DNA of 64,000 nucleotides from Paenibacillus sp. PastM-3 (GTDB taxonomy: Bacteria; Bacillota; Bacilli; Paenibacillales; Paenibacillaceae), in contig NZ_JARXXP010000006.1 of NCBI RefSeq assembly GCF_029893965.1, forward strand, positions 62,001 to 126,000. Reading direction: 5' to 3'. Under the pieces are notes generated by a model, which was not told the DNA's origin, made no database searches, and was given only the letters and a program-made list of their open reading frames with translations. Position 1 is the stretch's first letter, and every line of letters begins with the position of its first letter. The translations under genes were made by a program, and so were the position numbers. Below, in pieces: positions 36,177 to 45,025 of this stretch.

Positions 36177-36214
36177 AAAAAGACGGCTCCCCGATGATCA
36201 GGAAGCCGTCTGCT
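36177..36214 (-). terminator. Terminator of the amino-acid ABC/Rid/M20 operon
   Basis: On the minus strand AGACGGCTTCC pairs with GGGAGCCGTCT across TGATCATC and is followed by TTTTT, 32 bp after the M20 stop. Confidence 0.9.
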
Positions 36215-36245
36215 GTCTGGTACGTATTCAATTGCCGCATCGGGG

Positions 36246-37502
36246 TCACACCAGCACTCTCCGTGTGATGCCTGCCAGCAGGTCAACAGCCGGCTCAAGG
36301 ACGGCTTCGTCAATATCAAATTCAGGATGGTGATGGGCTGCAGGCCTGTCAGAGCCGATAATCATATAAGTGCTGATCCCTCCGCGCTGCTGGACCCGCT
36401 GCATCATAAATCCGGCATCCTCGCTTCCGATCGCTACTGCCGCACGCTCTGAAATTGAACTGAAGCGCGGGTGTCCTGCCGCTTCCTCCGCCACAATCCG
36501 CACAGCCGCCTCGTCACAATGAATAGGAATAGCTGCACCGGTCACTTCAACTTCACAGGCCAGCTCATACATCTCAGCACTTTGCTGAAGAATCCGCCGG
36601 ATTCTGCGCTCCAAATCGCTGTTAATTTCTGCGGAATCGGAACGGCACTCCAGCACCAGCCTGGCATAATCCGGAACAATATTTGCCGCGGTTCCGCCCT
36701 GGAGCACACCTACATTCACAAAAGTCTGCCCGCCGCTGTTGCGTGGTATGGCATGAATGTTCAACAGTGCCGTCGCTGCCCCCAGCAGCGCATTGCGGCC
36801 AAGCTCCGGAGCCGCTCCCGCATGGGACGATACCCCTTTAAAGTGAGCTGTAAGCTTGGTAGTAGCCAGAAAGCCCAATGCTCCAGCGAATAGCTGGCCT
36901 GAAACCGCATCGGTCGCCAGATGCTGGCAGAACAGATAATCCGCATCATCCAGCCAGCCCTTACTGACAACAGCTTCTGCTCCCCTGACCCCCTCCTCCG
37001 CCGGCTGGAAAATAAGTTTGAGCGTCCCGGAAAATTCCCTGTCTGCCATCTTCTCCGCCAGCCCCAGGCCAATTGCCGTATGGCCATCATGCCCGCAGGC
37101 ATGCATGAGTCCGCTGTAGCGGGAGGAGAAGCCCTCCCGATGCGGAAGATGTCCTTCCTTCTGGCTCTCGGCGACAGGCAGAGCATCCATGTCGAACCGG
37201 AAGGCAGCGACAGGCCCAGGGCGTTTCCCTTCCAATATACCGACTACCGCGGTATACCCGCCTTTCATCCGCCGGACAAGGTCAGGATTGGCACCATGTT
37301 CAAGGGCGCGTTCATAAGCAGATTCCAGTATTTCCGCAGGCGGGACTCCTTTGCGGACAGCGCCGTCCAGCGCCTCTGGTCCATACACCGTAGTGTAGCC
37401 CCAGGAAGATAATAATCCTGCTACAATGGAGGCTGTGCGAAACTCAGTAAACCCGACCTCCGGATGGGCATGTAAATCCCGGCGCAATGCAATAATGTCC
37501 AT
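36246..37502 (-). CDS. M20 family amidohydrolase (N-acyl amino acid hydrolase type)
   Basis: 418 residues, cytoplasmic. M20D enzymes remove acyl groups from amino acids or small peptides. Metal-site residues are in place: FDMDALP (Asp104), HACGHDGH (Cys136, His138, His141), QPAEEG (Glu169-Glu170), and the late AAHHHPEFDIDE His. Regions 80-260 and 260-360 fit the catalytic and dimerisation domains. It is the last gene of the operon SBP-permease-permease-ATPase-Rid-Rid-M20, which suggests that it hydrolyses the imported compound or a derivative of it, as YxeP does in Bacillus subtilis. Confidence 0.93.
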   Translation of the reverse strand: MDIIALRRDLHAHPEVGFTEFRTASIVAGLLSSWGYTTVYGPEALDGAVRKGVPPAEILESAYERALEHGANPDLVRRMKGGYTAVVGILEGKRPGPVAAFRFDMDALPVAESQKEGHLPHREGFSSRYSGLMHACGHDGHTAIGLGLAEKMADREFSGTLKLIFQPAEEGVRGAEAVVSKGWLDDADYLFCQHLATDAVSGQLFAGALGFLATTKLTAHFKGVSSHAGAAPELGRNALLGAATALLNIHAIPRNSGGQTFVNVGVLQGGTAANIVPDYARLVLECRSDSAEINSDLERRIRRILQQSAEMYELACEVEVTGAAIPIHCDEAAVRIVAEEAAGHPRFSSISERAAVAIGSEDAGFMMQRVQQRGGISTYMIIGSDRPAAHHHPEFDIDEAVLEPAVDLLAGITRRVLV

Positions 37503-37508
37503 ACTCCG

Positions 37509-37943
37509 CTACGCTTCCCTGATCACAGCTTCAACATCAATTTCCATCAGCAGCTCAGGGAGCGCCAGACCTTCCACTATTAATCCTGTACTGCAAGGGA
37601 ATACTCCCCGGAAATGTTCAGCAATTACTGCATAAGCCTGACTCCGGTATTCTCTCTCTGTCAGATATACCGTAATTTTGCACACATCCTGCATGCTCCC
37701 GCCTGCCTCCTCCAGCAGCTGCTTCACATTCCGGCAAGCCTGTTCGGTCTGTTCGGCCACATTGTCCACTCCATGAAAGTTGCCATCCAGGTCAAATCCC
37801 GTCTGGCCGCGGAGAAAAATCCTGTGCCCGCTGCGCACCGCCATACTGAATTCATTCTGCACATGGTGCTGCGGCGCTCCCATCCCGGCAGGGTAAAATT
37901 GCCCGGTCTTAAAGGGTCTGAATCTTGTAGTCGATACTGTCAC
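37509..37943 (-). CDS. Rid family protein (second of tandem pair), GTG start
   Basis: 144 residues. The Rid (YjgF/YER057c/UK114) fold is clear from GQTGFDLDGN, VAEQTEQACRNVKQLLEEAG, ITVYLTEREY and the C-terminal EIDVEAV. RidA proper uses an Arg in an FPARS motif to hydrolyse imines; here that motif reads FPCST, so the arginine is missing. That points to a Rid subfamily (Rid4-Rid7) of unknown reaction. It starts with GTG (37941-37943) after GAGGGGG and follows its paralogue by 18 bp. By eye the two proteins are about 70 percent identical. Confidence 0.93.
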   Translation of the reverse strand: MTVSTTRFRPFKTGQFYPAGMGAPQHHVQNEFSMAVRSGHRIFLRGQTGFDLDGNFHGVDNVAEQTEQACRNVKQLLEEAGGSMQDVCKITVYLTEREYRSQAYAVIAEHFRGVFPCSTGLIVEGLALPELLMEIDVEAVIREA

Positions 37944-37961
37944 CTGAACTTCCCCCTCTTC

Positions 37962-38387
37962 TTATTCTGCTGCCATCGCTTCCACATCAATCTCCACATA
38001 CATTTCGGGCAGGGCCAGCCCTTTTACCACAAGGCCGGTGCTGCAGGGAAATACACCCTGAAAATGTTTGGCAATTACAGCATAGGCCTGGCTCCGGTAA
38101 TCCCGGTCGGTGAGATACACCGTGATTTTGCAGATATTATCCATTGAGCTGCCTGCTTCATTCAAAAGCTGCTTGATATTAAGGCAGGCCTGTTCCGTCT
38201 GCTCTGCAACGTCATTCAGCCCGCGGAAGTTACCGTCCAGATCAAACCCGGTTTGGCCCCGCAAAAAAATACGGTCACCGGCACGAACTGCCATGCAAAA
38301 GTCATTCTGGATATGATGCTCCGGCTCCCCCATCTGTGACGGATAAAAGCTTTGGGTCGAAAATTTGCGGTATCTTGTAATTTCCAT
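37962..38387 (-). CDS. Rid family protein (first of tandem pair)
   Basis: 141 residues with the same motifs as its neighbour: GQTGFDLDGN, AEQTEQACLNIKQLL, ITVYLTDRDY, and FPCST in place of the FPARS of true RidA. Rid proteins form trimers with active sites between subunits, so two close paralogues could form mixed trimers. It is 29 bp downstream of the ABC ATPase gene. Its presence inside an import operon suggests a catabolic role on the imported compound rather than general housekeeping. Confidence 0.93.
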   Translation of the reverse strand: MEITRYRKFSTQSFYPSQMGEPEHHIQNDFCMAVRAGDRIFLRGQTGFDLDGNFRGLNDVAEQTEQACLNIKQLLNEAGSSMDNICKITVYLTDRDYRSQAYAVIAKHFQGVFPCSTGLVVKGLALPEMYVEIDVEAMAAE

Positions 38388-38416
38388 TATGAATATTCCC
38401 CTTATCGGTAATTTGG

Positions 38417-39187
38417 TCAGCCAAAGGCTGTAAAGCTTGTATTGGACAAAAACTGCTTCAGTCTCGGACTTTGTGAACGGCGGAATATAGTATCTGGTGT
38501 TCCCTGTTCAACAATGGCCCCCTGATCCATGAAGATCACGCGGTCAGCCACATTCGCGGCAAATTCCATTTCATGTGTGACCACGATCATGGTCATTCCT
38601 TCCCCGGCAAGGTCCTTCATGACTCTCAAGACATCGCCGACCAGCTCGGGGTCCAGAGCAGAGGTAGGCTCGTCAAACAGCATGATTTCCGGCTCCATAG
38701 CTAAGGCACGGGCAATCGCGACCCGCTGCTGTTGACCCCCTGACAGATAAATGGGATGCATGTCCCGCTTTTCCAGCAAACCTACCTTTTCCAGCAGCGC
38801 CTCCGCCTTGCGGATGGCTGTCTTTTTGTCAGCTTTCTTCACCCGAAGAGGCGCTTCTATGATATTCTCCAGAACGGTCATATGCGGCCACAGATTGAAC
38901 TGCTGGAATACCATGCCGGTTTTTAGTTTGGTTTTGGCTATTTTGGAAGGCTGTGCTGAGCCAGCTTGTCTGTTATACAGCAGCTCATTCTGAATCCGGA
39001 TCACACCCTCTGTCGGGGTTTCGAGCAGATTCAGGCAGCGGAGCAGTGTGCTTTTTCCCGAGCCGCTGGGGCCGATGATGCCAACGACCTCCCCCATTTC
39101 AATATGCATATCAATGCCCTTCAGCACGAGCTGATCCCCAAACTTCTTTTGCAGGCCGGTTACCTCTACAGCTGCAGTATTATTCAT
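38417..39187 (-). CDS. Amino acid ABC transporter ATP-binding protein
   Basis: 256 residues from the ATG at 39185-39187 behind GGGAGGGG; the longer reading has no ribosome binding site. Walker A is GPSGSGKST, the signature LSGGQQQR, Walker [15 protein letters not shown], and the switch His follows in VVTHEM. The polar amino acid uptake (PAAT) subfamily is indicated by [16 protein letters not shown]. It powers the two permeases encoded just upstream and precedes the Rid pair. Confidence 0.96.
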   Translation of the reverse strand: MNNTAAVEVTGLQKKFGDQLVLKGIDMHIEMGEVVGIIGPSGSGKSTLLRCLNLLETPTEGVIRIQNELLYNRQAGSAQPSKIAKTKLKTGMVFQQFNLWPHMTVLENIIEAPLRVKKADKKTAIRKAEALLEKVGLLEKRDMHPIYLSGGQQQRVAIARALAMEPEIMLFDEPTSALDPELVGDVLRVMKDLAGEGMTMIVVTHEMEFAANVADRVIFMDQGAIVEQGTPDTIFRRSQSPRLKQFLSNTSFTAFG

Positions 39188-39216
39188 CTCTATCCCCTCC
39201 CTGCTGGAAAAAAATC

Positions 39217-39900
39217 CTAGATCAGCTCTGATTTTTTGCTTCGCTTCATATATCTGGTGAAATGTGCCTCCCACTTGTCGGCAAGAGCGGCCAATAACGT
39301 ATTCAGAATCCAGTACAGGAGCGCAAGCACAATGTATACTTCAAAATAACGGAAGGTTTCCCCGATAATCCGGGTTCCGGCAAAGGTCAGCTCATGGACA
39401 GTCACCGTGGACAGAATGGCCGACTCCTTCACCAGACCTACGAGCTGATTGGTTAGCATCGGAATAATAAGCGCCATCATCTGCGGAAATGTAATCCGCT
39501 TAAACGCCTGTAACCGGGACATACCAAGTGAACTGGCTGCTTCCAGATGCCCTTTAGGGACAGACTCCACACCTGAGCGGTAAATCTCGGAAAAGTAGGC
39601 ACTTCCGAAGATAGTCAAGGTAATAACCCCGCAGGCAAATGCACTCAAAGTCAATCCGTATAAGGGGCCAACGTAATACAGCAAATAAACCTGAACCAGG
39701 AACGGGGTTCCGCGTACAACGTTGATATAGGATTTGCCGATAAACCGGACCATGGAGCTACCTGACATTCTCAGCATGCAGACCGGGACGCCGAGCAGCA
39801 TTCCCAGCACCAGACTGCAGGCACAAATCAGCATCGTATTATAAAGGCCGCGGAGCAGCGCCGGATAAAAATCAAGAATGATGGAAAAATCAATCGTCAT
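39217..39900 (-). CDS. Amino acid ABC transporter permease (second)
   Basis: 227 residues from ATG 39898-39900, which overlaps the stop of the upstream permease as ATGA and has GGAGGTGG 8 bp before. Five membrane helices and the HisM-type EAA loop ([26 protein letters not shown]) place it in the polar amino acid family. It pairs with the next permease to form the channel. Confidence 0.94.
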   Translation of the reverse strand: MTIDFSIILDFYPALLRGLYNTMLICACSLVLGMLLGVPVCMLRMSGSSMVRFIGKSYINVVRGTPFLVQVYLLYYVGPLYGLTLSAFACGVITLTIFGSAYFSEIYRSGVESVPKGHLEAASSLGMSRLQAFKRITFPQMMALIIPMLTNQLVGLVKESAILSTVTVHELTFAGTRIIGETFRYFEVYIVLALLYWILNTLLAALADKWEAHFTRYMKRSKKSELI

Positions 39901-40574
39901 GCGCTGCCACCTCCGCTTCTGCCGGTCCACACCGATTGCTTTTTACGGTAAATGTTAATCAGGAACATCAGAGTCAAATTAATGGCCAGATAAATGGCCG
40001 CAACCATAATATAGATTTCTGTAGGCCTGTAAGTTGTAGTTATGATCTGCTGGCCGACCCGCAGCAGTTCCACGACGGATATAATCGACACAATCGCCGA
40101 ATTTTTCAGCACCAGAATAAATTCATTCGTCAGAGGCGGAACCAGCTTAGCAAAAACCAGCGGCATTTTGATCCGCAGCAGGATCTGCAGCTTACTCATA
40201 TCCAGAGCGCGCGCAGCCTCAATATACCCCGGGGGAATCGATTCCAGGCCGGCCCGGAAATACTCTGATTGATAGGCTGCGGAGTTCATGGCCAGCGCCA
40301 GCATCCCGATCAGCCAGGTCGGCATGTCCACCCCGATCAGGGAAATTCCATAATAGATCACAAAAAGCTGGATAATAAATGGAATCCCCCGGATAAAGCT
40401 CACGTATACACGGACAGGAATCTGCAATAATTTCAGTCCGCTGACTCTCATCTGCGAGAGCAGAATTCCTCCCAGAAAGGCGAGGACAATAGCACCTGCC
40501 GATATTCCCGCCGTTAACAGGGCACCGTGCAGTAAATCCGGTAAATACTTAACAACCGTTTCAAATTCAAACAT
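39897..40574 (-). CDS. Amino acid ABC transporter permease (first)
   Basis: 225 residues with five membrane helices. RVYVSFIRGIPFIIQLFVIYYG and the EAA loop PGYIEAARALDMSKLQILLRIKMPLV are typical of PAAT permeases. ATG 40572-40574 follows GAGGTG. It is 24 bp downstream of the binding lipoprotein gene. Having two distinct permeases matches the cystine/S-compound systems TcyL-TcyM. Confidence 0.94.
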   Translation of the reverse strand: MFEFETVVKYLPDLLHGALLTAGISAGAIVLAFLGGILLSQMRVSGLKLLQIPVRVYVSFIRGIPFIIQLFVIYYGISLIGVDMPTWLIGMLALAMNSAAYQSEYFRAGLESIPPGYIEAARALDMSKLQILLRIKMPLVFAKLVPPLTNEFILVLKNSAIVSIISVVELLRVGQQIITTTYRPTEIYIMVAAIYLAINLTLMFLINIYRKKQSVWTGRSGGGSA

Positions 40575-40598
40575 TCACACACCTCGCTTCATGCTTCC

Positions 40599-41501
40599 CT
40601 AGTCTTGGATGCTGTACATTTCCTCGGGAACCTCCATCTCGAATCCGAACCACTGCTTCTGCATTTCAGCCAGCTTACCACTGTCCTTCAGTCCAATAAT
40701 CACACGGTTTAAATACTGCTGCATATCTGTGTCCTCTTTGCGGACCATCCAGGCCAGGTAGGTTGGATCCCCAATCGTACCTACGATTTCAAAAGTATCA
40801 GGCCGGCTTTTCACAAGCTGTGACATGGCCGGAAGGGCTTGGACAACAGCATCCACACGTTTGGCTGCCAAATCCTGATAAGCGTCCGGATAGCTTACAT
40901 ATTCCTTCATTTCCTTGAAGCCGCCGCCGTTCGCTTTTAGCCCCTCGTTATATTTTTTCAGTGCATCCACCGGACCCGAATTGATCAGAACGCCGACAAT
41001 CTTGCCGTTCAGGTCATCCACAGTCTGGATAGAATCATCCCCCTTATGCTTCATCACCGCAGCCGTTCCTTCGGCAATGGGGACTGTAAAGAGGTAGTTC
41101 TCCTGTCTTTTCGGTGTAATCGTCATGGACGTAGCCACAATATCGAACTTCCCGGCATCCAGTCCCGGCAGGATACCTGTAAATGGCGTATCCGGCTGCT
41201 CCAGCGTAACTCCGAGATCTTTAACTACTTCGGCAAGAATTTCCGCGCCATAGCCTACAATTTTACCGTCTTCAACAAATTCAAATGGTGCGTAGGTTGC
41301 ATCCGTACCCACCTTTATTTTTCCTTCCGCTTTAACCTGATCCACCAAGCTTTGGCTTGCAGTGGTATTGTTGCCTCCGGAACCCGTATCCGCAGAATCA
41401 GCTGATGAGGTATTATCTGGAGCATTGCCGCAGCCCGCGAGCAGGGAAGTCAGGATTGTAACCACAGCCAGAGACTTAAAGCTTTTAAAATGAAGTATCA
41501 T
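40599..41501 (-). CDS. Amino acid ABC transporter substrate-binding lipoprotein
   Basis: 300 residues. Lipobox LLAGC at about residues 20-24 is followed by a Ser/Thr/Gly linker. The family 3 solute-binding fold shows GTDATYAPFEFVEDGKIVGYGAEI, DIVATSMTITPKRQENYLFTVP and a VGVLINSGPVDALKKY-like hinge. The acidic residue of the amino-group pocket is in the late DAYQDLAAKRVDAVV region. It is the first gene of the operon and lies about 125 bp downstream of a marked inverted repeat. The ligand is probably a modified amino acid. Confidence 0.94.
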   Translation of the reverse strand: MILHFKSFKSLAVVTILTSLLAGCGNAPDNTSSADSADTGSGGNNTTASQSLVDQVKAEGKIKVGTDATYAPFEFVEDGKIVGYGAEILAEVVKDLGVTLEQPDTPFTGILPGLDAGKFDIVATSMTITPKRQENYLFTVPIAEGTAAVMKHKGDDSIQTVDDLNGKIVGVLINSGPVDALKKYNEGLKANGGGFKEMKEYVSYPDAYQDLAAKRVDAVVQALPAMSQLVKSRPDTFEIVGTIGDPTYLAWMVRKEDTDMQQYLNRVIIGLKDSGKLAEMQKQWFGFEMEVPEEMYSIQD

Positions 41502-41626
41502 TTCAGAACACCCCTTCGGTTATTTAGTCTGAGACGTCATCTAACTTAAGCATTAAGTCAGTTTTAGTGACATCCCTGTGTCTTTATTTCTTGTTTACTA
41601 CCTTACCACGATTTTTTAAATAAAAA

Positions 41627-41666
41627 AAATAGACAATATCTTATTTGTTATAAAGACAGTCTATTT
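41627..41666. promoter_or_regulatory. Inverted repeat, probable LysR operator
   Basis: AAATAGAC and GTCTATTT form the ends of a 40-bp interrupted palindrome with further inner symmetry (ATCTT with AAAGAC). It lies between the LysR gene stop and the binding-protein gene start, upstream of the import operon. The assignment to the LysR protein is inferred. Confidence 0.5.
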
Positions 41667-41701
41667 AGAAGTAACCTATTATGTTATTTATATGTCATAT
41701 A

Positions 41702-42580
41702 TCAAAGATATAATTTTTTGTCTGAGAAAAACTCCAGCACAGGGGTTTCATCCTTCTCCTTTAAATACATAAGCGAGACCTTGGCGTGAATATCAACCTC
41801 GGACTCAACCGGTATGCGGGCCAAGGTATTCTTGAGGATCTCACTTCTGGCTGAATACTCCGGCAAAAAGCATACGCCCCTGCCGATCGCAACCAGCCGC
41901 TTTGCAGTCTCCATGTTATCCACTTCAAAAATAATGTTGGGGCGCACCTGCATCGATTCGAACATTTTGACCAGCAGCAGCCATTCTTCCGACAGATGAT
42001 CATAAAAGATAATTTCATGTTCCAGCAGCTCGACAGTCTTGATTGTCTCCTTGCGCAGCGCAAGCGGATGATCAGGAGCGGCATACAGGCCAATGGGCGT
42101 GGACAGCATCGTTTTGCTTATCATCCGGGGATGGGTCGTCGTGCGTACCAGGCCGAAATCAACCTCTTCCTCCAGAATATGGGTCATGATCTGCTCGGAC
42201 GGATAGGATAAGATTTTGACCCGGGTGTCGGGGAATGTTGCCCTGAAGCTCTCCAGTAACCCTGGGAGAAGGTAATTGGAAATAGAAATGGAACAGCCGA
42301 TCCGCACCTCCTCAGGCAGCGCAATATGCTGGTTCATTTTGTAGGTAGCTTCTCGGTAAGACTGCAGGATTTTCTCGGCATAAGGAATCAGCTTTTTACC
42401 GGCTTCTGTTAATTGAATATATCTGCCATTGCGGTGGAAAAGCTTAACATTCATCTCGTTCTCCAAGGAACGGATACGGGCAGTAACGGACGGCTGGCTC
42501 AAGAATAAGGCTTCCGCAGCTTTATTAAAGCTTCCCAAATGAACTACAAATACAAACGCCTCCAGATTCTCGATATTCAT
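41702..42580 (-). CDS. LysR family transcriptional regulator
   Basis: 292 residues. The N-terminal winged HTH is unmistakable (FVFVVHLGSFNKAAEALFLSQPSVTARIRSLE is the helix region), followed by the periplasmic-binding-like effector domain (about 90-290). ATG follows GGGGGGAATGACTC. It stands directly upstream of, and on the same strand as, the SBP-permease-ATPase-Rid-M20 operon, separated by an AT-rich region with an inverted repeat. The arrangement resembles AscR (YtlI) controlling the sulfur-compound ytm operon in Bacillus subtilis; the effector here is unknown. Confidence 0.92.
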   Translation of the reverse strand: MNIENLEAFVFVVHLGSFNKAAEALFLSQPSVTARIRSLENEMNVKLFHRNGRYIQLTEAGKKLIPYAEKILQSYREATYKMNQHIALPEEVRIGCSISISNYLLPGLLESFRATFPDTRVKILSYPSEQIMTHILEEEVDFGLVRTTTHPRMISKTMLSTPIGLYAAPDHPLALRKETIKTVELLEHEIIFYDHLSEEWLLLVKMFESMQVRPNIIFEVDNMETAKRLVAIGRGVCFLPEYSARSEILKNTLARIPVESEVDIHAKVSLMYLKEKDETPVLEFFSDKKLYL

Positions 42581-42680
42581 GAGTCATTCCCCCCTGCTCG
42601 TTCTTCTTGATTTAAAATGAGTTTAACGAGTAGCCGGGAGTTGTGCAAGTATGTCATGTATCCGCAGATTCAGAAAAGTG

Positions 42681-43826
42681 TTACATCACCGTCACCGCAG
42701 CCCCGCTAATAGTCAATGTCCCATTATAATATCCCCGCGCACCGTTAGGGCGGCATTTATAATCTCCGGAGCAGCCGGTTACAAAGAACTTCGTCTTGGT
42801 GTAACCCGGATAAATATTGCTGAGCTTGCGGTAAAATTTGTGCCCGTGATGTGTGAATACCGCCAGCACCTTATCCCTTACCTTTACAGGAACCGCTGTA
42901 AAAAACTTTGCCGTCTCCGCCGTGCTTAAAACATGGCTGGGGTCAACCGTAATTCCGCTCACCTTGAGGGGCCAATGGAAATCGATAATGTGATAGTAGC
43001 GGTCATCCAAATTTTTCAGCAGATTGATACTGTCCGCCGTGAACCTGCCCAGCGCACAATCCAGCCATACATATCTCACTTTGCCTTGTGTACCCGGAAA
43101 ATTCATCATGCCGGTGACAGCGCCCAGATATTTGGTGAAAAGCGGCTGCGTGCTCGCCTCCCAGTTTCCAATTGAAGCTTTATACGGAATGCTCCCGAGT
43201 GTGCTTGTCACTGCATCCTTGAACTCCTTGTAAAAAGAATCCGCGTTATTCCCATGATTAGCACCCGCCTGCGTATTATCTCCGCCGAAGATTACAAACC
43301 TTTTATTTCCGCTGCTCACAGCCCTCGGTAAAAGATTCCTGAAGATCGCCAAGCTGTTCCCATACCCGACATGGCTGTCTCCAATTACTGCAAAGTTTAC
43401 CGTCTGGGCCTTCACCCGGGGATTGAGACTGCGTCTGGGCGCCGACCTGGAGGATATGGCTGTTCCGCAGGAAGTACTGCGCTTTTTAACTGAGCCTGAT
43501 TGTCTCTTTACAGCTTTTGATCGATTCTTCACCGGCTTTGGCTGTCTGTACATTATTAACCACCCCTTCTGCAGCTGTCGGATCTCATTGTATTTATATT
43601 CGCAGCAGGATGGAACCTCTTGGACGCGCCAACCCAAAGCAGGAAGGTTTACCTGCATAACATATATGTCCCGGCGGAAAAATGGATAGTACGCCCCGGT
43701 GACTTCCTGATTCTTGATCTGACCGGTAATGAAGAACCCTTTCACCAGACAAATATCGCCCGGAAAAATTTCTTCTATATATATGGTGTTCACACTAGAA
43801 TTCAGGGAGCGTAGCGACAGTTCCAC
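42681..43826 (-). CDS. Metallophosphoesterase-like protein with N-terminal extension
   Basis: 381 residues from GTG 43824-43826 behind GAGGGAG. Residues 1-90 form a compact region (IYIEEIFPGDICLVKG, YYPFFRRDIYV, PSCCEYKYNEIRQLQKGW) that I do not recognise. A Lys/Arg/Ser-rich linker (95-145) follows, then a calcineurin-like phosphoesterase domain: VIGDSHVG, FGGDNTQAG, GNWE and FTHHGHKF. The usual GNHD/E motif has Trp instead of His, so a metal ligand may be missing. An internal ATG at 43551-43553 with AAGGGGTGG could make a 290-residue form without the first region. There is no signal peptide. Confidence 0.75.
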   Translation of the reverse strand: MELSLRSLNSSVNTIYIEEIFPGDICLVKGFFITGQIKNQEVTGAYYPFFRRDIYVMQVNLPALGWRVQEVPSCCEYKYNEIRQLQKGWLIMYRQPKPVKNRSKAVKRQSGSVKKRSTSCGTAISSRSAPRRSLNPRVKAQTVNFAVIGDSHVGYGNSLAIFRNLLPRAVSSGNKRFVIFGGDNTQAGANHGNNADSFYKEFKDAVTSTLGSIPYKASIGNWEASTQPLFTKYLGAVTGMMNFPGTQGKVRYVWLDCALGRFTADSINLLKNLDDRYYHIIDFHWPLKVSGITVDPSHVLSTAETAKFFTAVPVKVRDKVLAVFTHHGHKFYRKLSNIYPGYTKTKFFVTGCSGDYKCRPNGARGYYNGTLTISGAAVTVM

Positions 43827-43922
43827 TATAGCTCCCTCACCCGGAGCGTTCTGTACAGCCCATCCATATTCCTCTCCAAAATACAGGCTCAGCCGCTACT
43901 GGACATTGGTGTCAGAGTCTAC

Positions 43923-43951
43923 TTGAAAGATTGAACGCCCGGTGATAATAT
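43923..43951 (+). promoter_or_regulatory. Promoter of the LacI/alpha-galactosidase operon
   Basis: -35 TTGAAA (43923-43928) and -10 TAATAT (43946-43951) are 17 bp apart, close to the sigma-A consensus. Confidence 0.65.
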
Positions 43952-43962
43952 TGTTATTGTGA

Positions 43963-44996
<1,034 letters not shown>

Positions 44997-45025
44997 TCTT
45001 ACATTGACAAGGAGAGAATTAAGTT

